From: Pseudomonas hormoni
GTDB lineage: Bacteria; Pseudomonadota; Gammaproteobacteria; Pseudomonadales; Pseudomonadaceae
Direction of reading: 5' to 3'
Assembly (NCBI RefSeq): GCF_018502625.1
Contig: NZ_CP075566.1
Span: forward strand, 4,388,001-4,452,000
Length of the DNA stretch: 64,000 nucleotides
Both the position numbers and the translations under genes were made by a program. Below, piece by piece: positions 17,137 to 27,392 of the stretch; position 1 is the first letter of the stretch, and the number at the start of each line of letters is the position of its first letter. Below the pieces are notes generated by a model. That model was not told where the DNA came from and did not search any database. It saw only the letters and a list, made by a program, of their open reading frames with translations.

Positions 17137-17751
17137 TCAGTAACCGACTGTGAACCGCTGACGGGAATGCTTTGGCGCTTCCACTTCATCGATCATCGCA
17201 ATCGCATAGTCGGCGAAGGTAATCCAGCTCCGCCCTTCACTGCTCACCAGCAAATCATCCTTGCCGATCCGAAACGAACCCGTGCGCTCACCTTCGACAA
17301 ACTCCGCCGACGGCGACAGGAAAGTCCAGTCCAGATCCTTTTCCTGACGCAGGTTTTCCAGGAATTGAGCTCCGGCACTGGCCTCGGTTTTGTACTCTTC
17401 AGGGAAACCTTTGCTGTCGATAACGCGAGTACCGTCCGGCAGCAACAGCGAACCGGCACCGCCGACCACCAGCAGACGTTTCACCCCGGCCCGTTTTACC
17501 GGCCCGATGACGGCGCTGGCAGGAAGGGTCGTGAAGTGCGCGGCACTGATCACCACGTCATGACCCGCGACCGCCGCTTGCAGCGCTTCGGCATCAAGAG
17601 CGTCAACGTTCTTGCTGACCACCCCGGCACGCTGGCCGATCTTCGAGGTTTCGCGAGCGATGGCTGTAACGCTGTGACCGCGACGCAGGGCTTCTTCCAG
17701 CAGTTGGCTGCCGGCACGGCCGGTGGCACCGATGATTGCGATTTTGCTCAT
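17137..17751 (-). CDS. NAD(P)-binding oxidoreductase, NmrA/SDR-like
   Basis: Protein of 204 residues with an N-terminal Rossmann motif GATGRAGSQLLEEAL. The fold matches the NAD(P)H-binding group (YwnB/BVR-B-like) with VISAAHF, LLVVGGAGSLLLPDG and a C-terminal ITFADYAIAMIDEVE. Members act as small reductases or redox-linked sensors; no specific substrate can be given. A GGAGAAC sequence precedes the start. It is a lone gene between two REP elements. Confidence 0.83.
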   Translation of the reverse strand: MSKIAIIGATGRAGSQLLEEALRRGHSVTAIARETSKIGQRAGVVSKNVDALDAEALQAAVAGHDVVISAAHFTTLPASAVIGPVKRAGVKRLLVVGGAGSLLLPDGTRVIDSKGFPEEYKTEASAGAQFLENLRQEKDLDWTFLSPSAEFVEGERTGSFRIGKDDLLVSSEGRSWITFADYAIAMIDEVEAPKHSRQRFTVGY

Positions 17752-17811
17752 GATGTTCTCCAGTTGGCTTGGGTGTATCTGAGGTAATCGGGTTTACGTG
17801 GCAAAGGTGCT

Positions 17812-17938
17812 TTTGTGGCGAGGGAGCTTGCTCCCGCTCGGCTGCGAAGCAGTCGTAAACCTGCCAATGCGGTGAGCCTGACACAATGCCGGGGAGCGCT
17901 TCGCACTCCAGCGGGAGCAAGCTCCCTCGCCACAAAAG
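17812..17938. repeat. REP doublet (TGTGGCGAGGGAGC family)
   Basis: Forward unit at 17815-17840 and reverse unit at 17911-17935, with GCTGCGAAGC and GCTTCGCA inner dyads in the spacer. Confidence 0.88.
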
Positions 17939-17963
17939 CTGCTTCAGTTTCAGGTATGGCGGG

Positions 17964-18842
17964 TTACCACTTCATCTCACCCTTGGCGACTTTCGCGCTC
18001 AGCTCCAGCGAGCTTTCTTCGCCCAGGGTCGAGTAGCGTTTTTTCATTGCGGCAATCAACGCCGTAGAGTCTTTGGCCTTGGCGGTTTCTTCGTCGAAAG
18101 CCTTGATGTAATCCGCGGTGAATTTCACCGCGGCCAGGGAGCGCGCGCTCTTGCCCAGGTAATGACCCGGCACGATAGTGTTCGGTTTCAGGGTTTCAAT
18201 GCTGTGCAGCGTAGCCAGCCAGTCGGTGTGGGACTGCGCGGTTTGGGTGTCGGCCATCCACACGTGAATGTTTTCCGCGACGACCACGCCACCCACCACT
18301 GCCTTGATCGACGGGATCCACACAAAGGTGCGATCCGGTTGCTTGCCCTCAAGCCCCACCACCTGCAACTTCTGCCCTTCGAGCATCAGGCTGTCTCCCT
18401 GAAGCACGCCCGGCACAATGGTTCTGGCCGGTACATCGGCGCCCATTTTCGGGCCCCAGAACGCCAGTTTGCCGTCGACGGTTTTCTTGATGTGATCCAC
18501 CGTCGGTTGCGAGGCGAGCACTTTGGCGTGGGGGAACGCAGCGGTCAGGGTGTCGAGGCCGAAGTAGTAATCCGGGTCACCGTGGCTGATGTAAATGGTG
18601 GTCAGTTGCTTGCCACTGGCGCGGATTTTTTCAACCACCTGCTCGGCCTGGGATTTGCCGAACTGCGCGTCCACCAGGATCGCGTCTTTCTCGCCGCTGA
18701 CCAACACCGAGGTCACCGGGAAGATCGCCTTGTCGCCCGGGTTGTAGACATCCAGCGTCAACGTCGCTGCCGCCGCGTTAGCCGCGAAGCCGAGGGTGGC
18801 GGTGGCCAGCAAAATGCGTTTGAGGGAAGTGAAACCGATCAT
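17964..18842 (-). CDS. MBL-fold metallo-hydrolase with altered metal site
   Basis: Exported protein of 292 residues; the first 26 form a Sec signal peptide ending in AAAAA. The rest is a metallo-beta-lactamase fold, with VLVSGEKDAILVDAQFG and VPGHYLG. The usual HxHxDH motif is replaced by H87-G-D-P-D91-Y, so two of the four histidine/aspartate ligands differ. A late PGH remains. It may bind one metal, a different metal, or none. ATG 18842 is chosen because GGAG lies 9 nt upstream; the longer frame lacks a signal peptide. A LysR regulator is divergent from it. Confidence 0.82.
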   Translation of the reverse strand: MIGFTSLKRILLATATLGFAANAAAATLTLDVYNPGDKAIFPVTSVLVSGEKDAILVDAQFGKSQAEQVVEKIRASGKQLTTIYISHGDPDYYFGLDTLTAAFPHAKVLASQPTVDHIKKTVDGKLAFWGPKMGADVPARTIVPGVLQGDSLMLEGQKLQVVGLEGKQPDRTFVWIPSIKAVVGGVVVAENIHVWMADTQTAQSHTDWLATLHSIETLKPNTIVPGHYLGKSARSLAAVKFTADYIKAFDEETAKAKDSTALIAAMKKRYSTLGEESSLELSAKVAKGEMKW

Positions 18843-18956
18843 CTGTTGCTCCGTTGTCCGAGTGCCATGCTTGGCGATGGAGCAGAGCTTAGTTGCACGA
18901 CTCAGTACAAAAAATGCGATGCTGGAACATAGTTTGTTTCTGAAATCGGGCAAATC

Positions 18957-19862
18957 ATGGATCGTCTACAAGCAATGCGGGTGTTCGTCACGGTGGTCGA
19001 CCTCGGCAGCCAGTCGGCCGCCGCCGATCACCTGGAGCTGTCACGGCCGGTGGTTTCGCGGTATCTGGCGGAGCTGGAAGACTGGGTCGGCGCACGCCTG
19101 ATGCACCGCACCACGCGCAAGTTGAGCCTGACTGCCGCCGGCAGCGAGACCCTGCCACGGTGTCGGCAGATGCTCGACCTGTCTTCGGACATGCAGGCTG
19201 CCGTCAGCGAGCCGGACGATGCACCGCGTGGCCTGCTGCGGATCAGCGTCAGCACCTCGTTCGGCCAGGCACAATTGGCCGATGCCATGGCGGCCTACGT
19301 CAAGCGTTACTCCGGCGTCAGCATCGACCTGCAAATGCTCGACCGCACGGTAAACCTGGTGGATGAGCGCATCGATCTGGCGATTCGCACCAGCAACGAC
19401 CTGGACCCGAACCTGATTGCGCGCCGGCTGACGGTCTGCCGCTCGGTGATCTGCGCCGCCCCCGCTTATCTGGACGAGCACCCGGCACCGACGCAGGTCG
19501 AAGACCTGAGCCAGCACAACTGCCTGACGCACTCCTATTTCGGCAAAAGCCTGTGGCATTTCGAGCAGGACGGTGAACCGGTCTCGGTGCCGGTGCAGGG
19601 CAACATCAGCGCCAATGAAGCCAGTACGCTGCTGCGCGCGACGATGGCCGGTGCCGGAGTGGCGATGCTGCCGACTTATCAGGCTGGAGTGCATATCCAC
19701 AGCGGTGAACTGATCCGTCTGTTGCCCCAGGCCGAACCGCGCCGGATGAACATCTACGCGGTGTATGCCTCACGCAAGCACATGCCTGCGGCGCTGCGCA
19801 GCCTGCTGGATTTTCTGGTGCTCAGATTCCCCGAAGAACCAGAGTGGGATATCGGCCTGTAA
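18957..19862 (+). CDS. LysR-family transcriptional regulator
   Basis: Regulator of 301 residues with the winged helix-turn-helix QSAAADHLELSRPVVSRYLAELE at residues 19-41 and a C-terminal effector domain of the CrgA-type subgroup (RGLLRISVSTSFGQ, ERIDLAIRTSNDLDPNLIARRL). It reads away from the MBL-fold gene across 114 bp, so that gene is its likely target. The ribosome binding site is weak. Confidence 0.87.
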   Translation: MDRLQAMRVFVTVVDLGSQSAAADHLELSRPVVSRYLAELEDWVGARLMHRTTRKLSLTAAGSETLPRCRQMLDLSSDMQAAVSEPDDAPRGLLRISVSTSFGQAQLADAMAAYVKRYSGVSIDLQMLDRTVNLVDERIDLAIRTSNDLDPNLIARRLTVCRSVICAAPAYLDEHPAPTQVEDLSQHNCLTHSYFGKSLWHFEQDGEPVSVPVQGNISANEASTLLRATMAGAGVAMLPTYQAGVHIHSGELIRLLPQAEPRRMNIYAVYASRKHMPAALRSLLDFLVLRFPEEPEWDIGL

Positions 19863-19870
19863 CCCGATCA

Positions 19871-19967
19871 CCCTGTGGGAGCGAGCCTGCTCGCGATAGC
19901 GGTGGATCATCCAATAATGGTGTTGACTGACACACCTCTATCGCGAGCAAGCCCGCTCCCACAGGGA
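19871..19967. repeat. REP doublet (TGTGGGAGCGAGCCTGCTCGCGATAG family)
   Basis: Forward unit at 19873-19901 and reverse unit at 19936-19965. This is the third of the three families in the window. Confidence 0.87.
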
Positions 19968-20079
19968 TATCAATGTTCTGAATATCGGGCTACATGCACA
20001 GAACACGTGACTGGCAACTCACTGCCGCTGACCTATGCTGAAAGTAGTACCGAAGGGTATTCGTTCAGAGGTCAACGCC

Positions 20080-20256
20080 ATGAACATCAAAACAAGAAGA
20101 TACCTCGCGATTTTCATCACCTGCGCGGCCACGCTGGCGCTGTATGGCACGGCGGCTTGGCGCGTCGAGCAGTTACGGCAACTGCCCCGTGAATACGCGA
20201 GCTGCAACTTCGAGCGCTGCATCCCCCACAACGCGACCCTCAACGCCCTTCGGTAA
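20080..20256 (+). CDS. small single-pass membrane protein, unknown
   Basis: Short protein of 58 residues: a basic start (MNIKTRRY), one hydrophobic helix (about 8-24, with FITCAATLALYGTAAW), and a short tail with two cysteines (SCNFERC). I do not recognise the family. It could be a small inner-membrane protein or a periplasmic peptide with a disulfide. AGAGG lies 9 nt before the ATG. Supported only by its signal-anchor pattern and fit between genes. Confidence 0.5.
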   Translation: MNIKTRRYLAIFITCAATLALYGTAAWRVEQLRQLPREYASCNFERCIPHNATLNALR

Positions 20257-20265
20257 CGAAGGGGA

Positions 20266-21162
20266 TCAGGCCTCGTTGTCCTGATCGGCCTTCAAGCGGT
20301 CGCGAAAAGCCTTGGGCGAGATCCCCACCCGGCGTCGGAACAGACGCGTGAAGTTGGTCGGATCGGAAAAACCCAACACATCAGACATTTCGTAAATGGT
20401 CATGCTGGTGTAGGTCAGCAAACGCTTGGCCTCCAGCAATTGCCGCTCGTGCATGATCTGCAACGCCGGTTGCCCCGCCAGTTCACGGCAGGTGCCGTTG
20501 AGGTGCGACACAGAAATCCCCAGCCGATGCGCCAGGTCCTCGACCTTGACGTGTTGGCGATACGTCTCTTCCACCAGCTGGATATACCCGTTTAGGTATT
20601 CCCGCGCACGCTGCGGACGTTGACTCGCGGAGCGACGTTGAAGCGCCTGACGGCTGACCCACACCATGATCACGCTGACCAGCGAATGCATGAGCATTTC
20701 CCGGGCCGGTTGATGGCCGGTGTATTCGTTTTGCAACGCGGAAAACAAACTGTTGAGGTACTCACCGTCATTGCCGGCCGGATAACTTTCGGCCTGGGCC
20801 AGGGCATTCACCGAATTGCCCAGTTGCGCCTGAAGGTGGGCGACCAGCGGCGCGGCCAGGGTCACGACAAACCCTTCGACATCCTCGGAAAAACGATAAC
20901 CGTGCACCGATAACGGCGGCAGAACCAGCATCGCCGGTTCGCTCAGTTGCGTGCGTTTGCCTTCGATTTCAAGCTCTGCCTGACCTTTGAATACGAAGAG
21001 CAACTGGCACAAATCGGCGTGGCGATGGGGTTTGATTTCCCACTGATGTTCGCGGCTGCGTTTGGAAATGGTTTCGCAGTGCAACAAGTCCGGGGTCGGC
21101 CAGTCCAGGCTTTCACCGTAAAGCTTGAACACCGGTATCGAAGGCAGGTCAGGCTTGTTCAT
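20266..21162 (-). CDS. pobR: AraC-family activator of pobA
   Basis: Regulator of 298 residues. The N-terminal half is a cupin-like sensor (HRHADLCQLLFVFKGQAELEIEG). The C-terminal part has two helix-turn-helix units with the signature MSDVLGFSDPTNFTRLFRRRVG. AraC-type PobR proteins bind 4-hydroxybenzoate and activate pobA. The divergent neighbour is pobA, 179 bp away, which makes the assignment firm. ATG 21162 is used; the longer frame runs into the shared promoter region. Confidence 0.9.
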   Translation of the reverse strand: MNKPDLPSIPVFKLYGESLDWPTPDLLHCETISKRSREHQWEIKPHRHADLCQLLFVFKGQAELEIEGKRTQLSEPAMLVLPPLSVHGYRFSEDVEGFVVTLAAPLVAHLQAQLGNSVNALAQAESYPAGNDGEYLNSLFSALQNEYTGHQPAREMLMHSLVSVIMVWVSRQALQRRSASQRPQRAREYLNGYIQLVEETYRQHVKVEDLAHRLGISVSHLNGTCRELAGQPALQIMHERQLLEAKRLLTYTSMTIYEMSDVLGFSDPTNFTRLFRRRVGISPKAFRDRLKADQDNEA

Positions 21163-21164
21163 AA

Positions 21165-22535
<1,371 letters not shown>

Positions 22536-22614
22536 CCTCCTACCGACTTACACTGGCGAGCATCCCCGCTCGCCCTTGCCTCTTGCGGGACCTTTACTGC
22601 TCGCAGGTTCTCCC

Positions 22615-24132
22615 GTGACCAATCTCAACCAGCCTGAAACGCCCAAACCGGCCATTCGCAGCGTGTTGATCGCCCTGATGCTGGCGATCTTTCTCGGCGC
22701 GCTCGACCAGACCATCGTCGCCGTATCGATGCCGGCCATTTCCGCGCAGTTCAAGGACGTCAGCCTGCTGGCCTGGGTGATATCCGGCTATATGGTGGCG
22801 ATGACCGTGGCGGTGCCGATCTACGGCAAACTGGGCGACCTCTACGGTCGGCGCAAGTTGATGCTGTTCGGCATGGGGCTATTCACGCTGGCTTCGTTCT
22901 TCTGCGGCATGGCGCAAAGCATGGAGCAGCTGGTGCTGGCGAGGATTGTCCAGGGCATTGGGGCCGGCGGGATGATTTCGGTCAGCCAGGCAATCATCGG
23001 CGACATCGTGCCGCCTCGCGAACGGGGTCGCTATCAAGGTTACTTCAGCAGCATGTACGCGGTGGCCAGCGTGGCCGGCCCGGTGCTCGGCGGTTACATG
23101 ACCGAATACCTGTCGTGGCGCTGGGTGTTTCTGATCAATCTGCCACTGGGTCTGGGCGCGTGGCTGGTGGCCAATCGCACGCTGGTGGGGCTGCCCGTGC
23201 CGCAGCGCAAGCCGATCATCGATTACCTCGGCACGCTGTTGATGATCATCGGTCTGACGGCCTTGTTGCTCGGTATCACTCAGGTCGGCCAGGGCCATTC
23301 GTGGCGTAGCGCTGAAGTGCTGGGATTGCTGGGCTGTGCGGTGGTCGTCCTGGCAGTGTTCGTCCGGCATGAGCGCCGTGCGCGGGAGCCGTTGCTGCCC
23401 ATGCACCTGTTCGCCAACCGCAACGCGATCCTGTGCTGGTGCACGATTTTCTTCACCAGTTTCCAGGCGATCTCGCTGATTGTGCTGATGCCTTTGCGCT
23501 TCCAGAGCGTGACGGGCGCCGGTGCCGACAGTGCCGCGCTGCATCTGTTGCCACTGGCCATGGGTTTGCCGATCGGAGCGTATTTCGCCGGGCGCCGGAC
23601 CTCGGTGACCGGGCGCTACAAACCGATGATCCTCACCGGTGCCATCCTGATGCCGATCTCGATTCTCGGCATGGCGTTCAGCCCGCCCCAGGCAATGGTG
23701 CTCAGCAGTCTGTTCATGGTGCTCAGCGGTATCGCCTCTGGCATGCAATTCCCGACGTCATTGGTCGGGACACAGAATTCAGTGGAACAACGGGACATCG
23801 GCGTCGCGACCAGCACCACCAACCTGTTCCGCTCCCTGGGCGGTGCGGTGGGTGTGGCGTTGATGTCGGCGCTGTTGCTGGCGTTGCTGCAAGACTCGAG
23901 TTTCGCCCATCTGGCCGGCTCGACGCTGACTGCCGAGGGCAGCTCGGGGAATGTCTTGCTGGACGGATTGAACGCCGCAGCGGGGGATGCGCAAAACGCC
24001 TTGCGCGCAGAGCTGCTGCTGACCTTCCGGCATTTGCTGATGGTCAGTGCGACGGTGTCGCTGCTGGGGTTGGCGGCGGCAATTGCCATGCCGAACCAGG
24101 TGTTGCGGGGGCGGGAAGACAAGGTTCGGTAG
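22615..24132 (+). CDS. DHA2-family MFS drug/aromatic exporter
   Basis: Transporter of about 505 residues with 14 predicted helices. Motif D1 is LGALDQTIVAVSMPAI in helix 1, motif A is GKLGDLYGRRKLM, and motif C lies in GPVLGGYMTEYLSWRWVFLINLP. These mark the EmrB/QacA (DHA2) group, proton-driven exporters. No ATG lies near the conserved start, and the GTG at 22615 with AGG 8 nt upstream gives the right N-terminus; the longer frame from 22408 overlaps pobA. It follows pobA by 80 bp on the same strand and may export aromatic acids, though this is only suggested by position. Confidence 0.88.
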   Translation: MTNLNQPETPKPAIRSVLIALMLAIFLGALDQTIVAVSMPAISAQFKDVSLLAWVISGYMVAMTVAVPIYGKLGDLYGRRKLMLFGMGLFTLASFFCGMAQSMEQLVLARIVQGIGAGGMISVSQAIIGDIVPPRERGRYQGYFSSMYAVASVAGPVLGGYMTEYLSWRWVFLINLPLGLGAWLVANRTLVGLPVPQRKPIIDYLGTLLMIIGLTALLLGITQVGQGHSWRSAEVLGLLGCAVVVLAVFVRHERRAREPLLPMHLFANRNAILCWCTIFFTSFQAISLIVLMPLRFQSVTGAGADSAALHLLPLAMGLPIGAYFAGRRTSVTGRYKPMILTGAILMPISILGMAFSPPQAMVLSSLFMVLSGIASGMQFPTSLVGTQNSVEQRDIGVATSTTNLFRSLGGAVGVALMSALLLALLQDSSFAHLAGSTLTAEGSSGNVLLDGLNAAAGDAQNALRAELLLTFRHLLMVSATVSLLGLAAAIAMPNQVLRGREDKVR

Positions 24133-24149
24133 AACGACCGCATAACGGT

Positions 24150-24218
24150 TTTCGCGGGCAAGCCTTGCTCCTACTAGTACAGTGCAATCCTGTAGGAGCG
24201 AGGCTTGCCCGCGAAAGC
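24150..24218. repeat. REP doublet
   Basis: Reverse unit at about 24151-24173 and forward unit at about 24191-24215 of the GTAGGAGCGAGGCTTGC/CCGCGAAA family, with a short spacer, between convergent genes. Confidence 0.85.
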
Positions 24219-24239
24219 GTCATCCCATGCGATAGAGAA

Positions 24240-25088
24240 TCAAGGGCTGTAATACCCGACAGCCACCAGAAAATGCCCGACCTTTTTCAGGTACGCATGC
24301 TTGTCCTCGACCTTGCCGGTCACCGGGTTTTTCCACCGATATTCGTATTCGCCGTAATCCTGTTTGGCCATCAGCGCCAGAATCGGCTCACCCACCGGCT
24401 TGCCTTCTGGGTCCTTGATCTTGCCGAAATCGGTATTGATCAGCCGCAGGTTGGTGCCGTGGGCGACATAACGCTGGGTGTCCAGGTCGACGACGAACAC
24501 ATACAGGTCATCCTGCAAATAACCGCCCTTGAGTGAGTTGATGGCAGTGAGCGTGCCCTTCTCATCCTTGGCCAGGTCAGTTGCCGCTTTGTTCAGCAAC
24601 GCCATCGCCTGTTCCGCCGACGCCCGTGGCAGGTAATAACCCACTGCCAGAATCCGCTGACCGATCCGTTGGTAGAACACATGCTTGCGCTCGACCTTGC
24701 CGTCTGACCAGTTCTGCCAGCGATATTCCGCCTGCTGGATGCCATTGCCTTCCGGTACTTTCAACGCATCCTTGAAGGCTTTCTGCAAATCCGGCCCGAG
24801 CACGTCAGACACATCACGCCCGATCAACGCCGAAGACGGCCCGCCGCTGGCGAGCATCACGCCTTTGGTGTCGAGCACAAACACGTAGCGATCCTTGTCG
24901 ACAAACTCGCCCTGGCGGCTGAAGGCCGCGAATGCCTTGTCACCGTTATCGTGGTAGTAGGCCAGGGCTTTTTCCAGCAAGGCGATGGCGGCCTGGCTGT
25001 CATCCTTCTCGGTTCCGGCAGCTTGAGCCTGGCCCAGACACAACAACAGCATCCCGCCCAGCAGGGCCAACCTGTGCAAAAACCCCAT
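24240..25088 (-). CDS. periplasmic protein with two Cache domains, no output domain
   Basis: Exported protein of 282 residues. A Sec signal peptide (GGMLLLCLGQAQAAG) is followed by two similar sensor units. The first has DRYVFVLDTKGVMLASGG and ends VFYQRIGQRILAVGYYLP; the second has DLYVFVVDLDTQRYVAHGT and ends AYLKKVGHFLVAVGYYSP. These are tandem single-Cache (sCache_2) domains, which bind small organic ligands. No membrane, kinase, HAMP or methyl-accepting part follows. It may present a ligand to a membrane receptor or be a free binding protein. It is a lone gene. Confidence 0.82.
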   Translation of the reverse strand: MGFLHRLALLGGMLLLCLGQAQAAGTEKDDSQAAIALLEKALAYYHDNGDKAFAAFSRQGEFVDKDRYVFVLDTKGVMLASGGPSSALIGRDVSDVLGPDLQKAFKDALKVPEGNGIQQAEYRWQNWSDGKVERKHVFYQRIGQRILAVGYYLPRASAEQAMALLNKAATDLAKDEKGTLTAINSLKGGYLQDDLYVFVVDLDTQRYVAHGTNLRLINTDFGKIKDPEGKPVGEPILALMAKQDYGEYEYRWKNPVTGKVEDKHAYLKKVGHFLVAVGYYSP

Positions 25089-25189
25089 TGCGCATCCCTC
25101 GTTCTTGTCAGTGTTTCAAGAGCGTAGACGGCTTGGGGATATGTACGAACATTCAGGGAACGGTGTGAGGGTTGGGGAGCTGAGGTTTT

Positions 25190-25335
25190 TGTGGCGGGGG
25201 AGCTCGCTCCCGCCGGCCGATCCGCGTCCGGGCGCAGCAGACGCAAATCAGGCACCACGGATTATCTGAAAATCCGCGGTGGATGGCTTTGGGGCGGCTT
25301 CGCCACCCAGTGGGAGCAAGCTCCCTCGCCACAAG
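25190..25335. repeat. REP doublet (TGTGGCGAGGGAGC family, diverged)
   Basis: Forward unit at about 25190-25216 (GTGGCGGGGGAGCTCGCTCC) and reverse unit at about 25311-25334. The two arms have both drifted from consensus. Confidence 0.75.
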
Positions 25336-25350
25336 TATTCGCGTGCCGGG

Positions 25351-26229
25351 CTATTGCGCTCGGGTACGCAACTGCTGCTGCAAATTCTGAATCTGCGCCT
25401 GCAGGGTGTTGATGTTGCGTGTGACCGAAGCACGGAAAGCGTCGAACTCGGCGGTGTTGGACGAGGCTGGCCCGGCGGCCGGGCGGTTGTCCTGCTCGCT
25501 TTTGAGCACGATCATGTCTTGTTCCAGACGCTCGATGGCGGCGCTCGGGTTGCCTTGTTTCTTCAGTGCGACGATGTCGGCGCCGAGGCTTTTCAGCTGT
25601 GCGTCGAATTTGTCAGTGTCCGCCGGGGCGCTCTTCAGCGCGGCCAGTTCGCCGCTCAAGGCTTTGACCTGGGCCTGCAATTGCGTGTTGGCGGTCTGGT
25701 GCTCGGTGTTCTGGGCGGTGGCTTGCGCCAGGCGCTTGTCCAGATCGGTGGTTTGCGCGGTCATTTGCGCCAGGCGCTTATCCAGGTCTGAGGTCTGGCC
25801 GACAACGCCTTGCTGCTGCTTGCTCTGATCCTGGAGCTTGCTTTCCAGCTGCTTGATCTGCAGTTTCAGCGCTTCGCTGTCGCTGGTGACGTTGGTCTGG
25901 CTGGCGACGACCTTGCCGGAAATGTCCTGCAAGCGCCCCGCCGCATCCTCACTGATGCGCGCGAAACTTTCCTGGGTCGCCACCAGTTGCTGTTCCATCA
26001 GCGATATCTGCTGAAAGCTCCACCAGGCAAGGCCGGCGAACGCAAAAAACAAGGCGCCGACCAGTGCCCACAACGGGCCGGTGCTGGCAGCCTTGACCTT
26101 GACCACCGGCGGGGTGCGCGAATGCACGGCGGTGCGGGCGGTGGGCACAAAATCATCGTCGTCGAGGCTGTCGGCACGCAGGCTCGGTACATCGTCGAAG
26201 TCGTCGTTGGCATCGTTACGCATGGACAT
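25351..26229 (-). CDS. single-pass membrane protein with long coiled coil
   Basis: Protein of 292 residues. An acidic cytoplasmic N-terminal tail (about 1-50, rich in Asp) leads into one membrane helix (PLWALVGALFFAFAGLAWWSF, about 52-72). The remaining 220 residues are Gln/Ala/Lys-rich heptads, with near-repeats of DLDKRLAQ (TSDLDKRLAQMTAQ, TTDLDKRLAQATAQ). It would form a periplasmic coiled coil anchored in the inner membrane. I recognise no enzymatic domain. Such proteins are often conserved in Pseudomonas without a known role; envelope organisation is a guess. Start at 26223 is also possible. Confidence 0.75.
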   Translation of the reverse strand: MSMRNDANDDFDDVPSLRADSLDDDDFVPTARTAVHSRTPPVVKVKAASTGPLWALVGALFFAFAGLAWWSFQQISLMEQQLVATQESFARISEDAAGRLQDISGKVVASQTNVTSDSEALKLQIKQLESKLQDQSKQQQGVVGQTSDLDKRLAQMTAQTTDLDKRLAQATAQNTEHQTANTQLQAQVKALSGELAALKSAPADTDKFDAQLKSLGADIVALKKQGNPSAAIERLEQDMIVLKSEQDNRPAAGPASSNTAEFDAFRASVTRNINTLQAQIQNLQQQLRTRAQ

Positions 26230-26345
26230 TGAGTCAACCTTTGTGGAACGCGGTGATGGCTTGATGCGGCGAAGTATAAACCTGTCAGCCCCATCGATTG
26301 ACCCTTGATTCCCGGACTCGGTTCAGTATCGGGACTGCCTGTGTG

Positions 26346-27338
26346 TCAGCGAATGTCCTGAGCCTTCCACCAGCCGCAGAATTCATCGAGGGCAGTCCAG
26401 AGACTGACTTTCGGATCGTAGTCCAGATAATGCCGCGCGCGGCTGATGTCCAGGGTGAAATTTTTGTTCATCACCTGCATGCCCAGGCGCGACAGGGTTG
26501 GCTCGGGACGACCCGGCCACAGCTTGCACACGCCCTCGTTGAGCGCCGCCACGGTGTAGGCCAGGCCGTAGGAACGGTAGCGGGTCACTTGTGGGACATC
26601 CATCTTGCGCATCACGTAATTGACCACGTCCCACAACGGAATCGGCGTTCCGTTGCTGATGTTGTAGGCCTTGCCCAACGCCGATCCGCCGGCCAGCAAA
26701 CTGCTGAGCAACGCTTCGTTGAGGTTTTGTACGCTGGTGAAATCGACTTTGTTCAAACCGTTGCCGACGATGGCCAGCCGCCCCTTGCGTTGCATCTTCA
26801 GCAGACGCGGGAAGATGCTCATGTCGCCCGCACCGGTCACGAAGCGCGGGCGCAGGGCCAGGGTTTCGAGGCCGAATTCCTGGGCACCGAAGACCTTTTG
26901 CTCGGCCAGGTATTTGGTCGCGGCGTAGGGATGTTTGAAGCGCTTGGGGACCTGTTCTTCGGTCAACCCGAGGTGATCGCGGCCATCGAAGTAGATCGAC
27001 GGCGAGGACAAGTGCACCAGCCGTCGGACACGCTGTTTCAGGCAGGCTTCGACGATGTTTTCGGTGACCTGCACGTTGCCCTGATGAAAGTCCTGATAAC
27101 GTCCCCACACACCGACAGCCCCGGCGCAATGCACCACGGCTTCGACGTCGGAACACAGGTTGCGCGCCAGTTCCGGGTCGCTCAAGTCGCCCTGAATGAA
27201 CTCGGCGCCACGGCGTACCAGGTGTTCGACGCTTTCGGCCCGGCGACCGTTGACCCGCACGTCCAGGCCCTGCTCCAGGGCGAAACGCGCAAAGCGTCCG
27301 CCGATGAAGCCGCTTGCGCCGGTGACCAGAATCTTCAT
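26346..27338 (-). CDS. NAD-dependent epimerase/dehydratase (extended SDR, 3-beta-HSD-like)
   Basis: Enzyme of 330 residues with the extended-SDR nucleotide motif TGASGFIG (6-13), the CAGAVGVWG stretch after strand 4, a serine at LVHLSSPSIYF and the catalytic pair Tyr-x-x-x-Lys in HPYAATKYLAEQ. This is the 3-beta-hydroxysteroid dehydrogenase/isomerase-like group. Bacterial members act on sterols, sugars or lipid precursors; substrate cannot be told here. GGAG lies 7 nt before the ATG. It is transcribed alone and converges with nothing close by. Confidence 0.86.
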   Translation of the reverse strand: MKILVTGASGFIGGRFARFALEQGLDVRVNGRRAESVEHLVRRGAEFIQGDLSDPELARNLCSDVEAVVHCAGAVGVWGRYQDFHQGNVQVTENIVEACLKQRVRRLVHLSSPSIYFDGRDHLGLTEEQVPKRFKHPYAATKYLAEQKVFGAQEFGLETLALRPRFVTGAGDMSIFPRLLKMQRKGRLAIVGNGLNKVDFTSVQNLNEALLSSLLAGGSALGKAYNISNGTPIPLWDVVNYVMRKMDVPQVTRYRSYGLAYTVAALNEGVCKLWPGRPEPTLSRLGMQVMNKNFTLDISRARHYLDYDPKVSLWTALDEFCGWWKAQDIR

Positions 27339-27392
27339 GTAGTGCTCCGAATATTTCGTTTTGCGTAGTGCGTGAGGTCTTGACGCTGCCGG

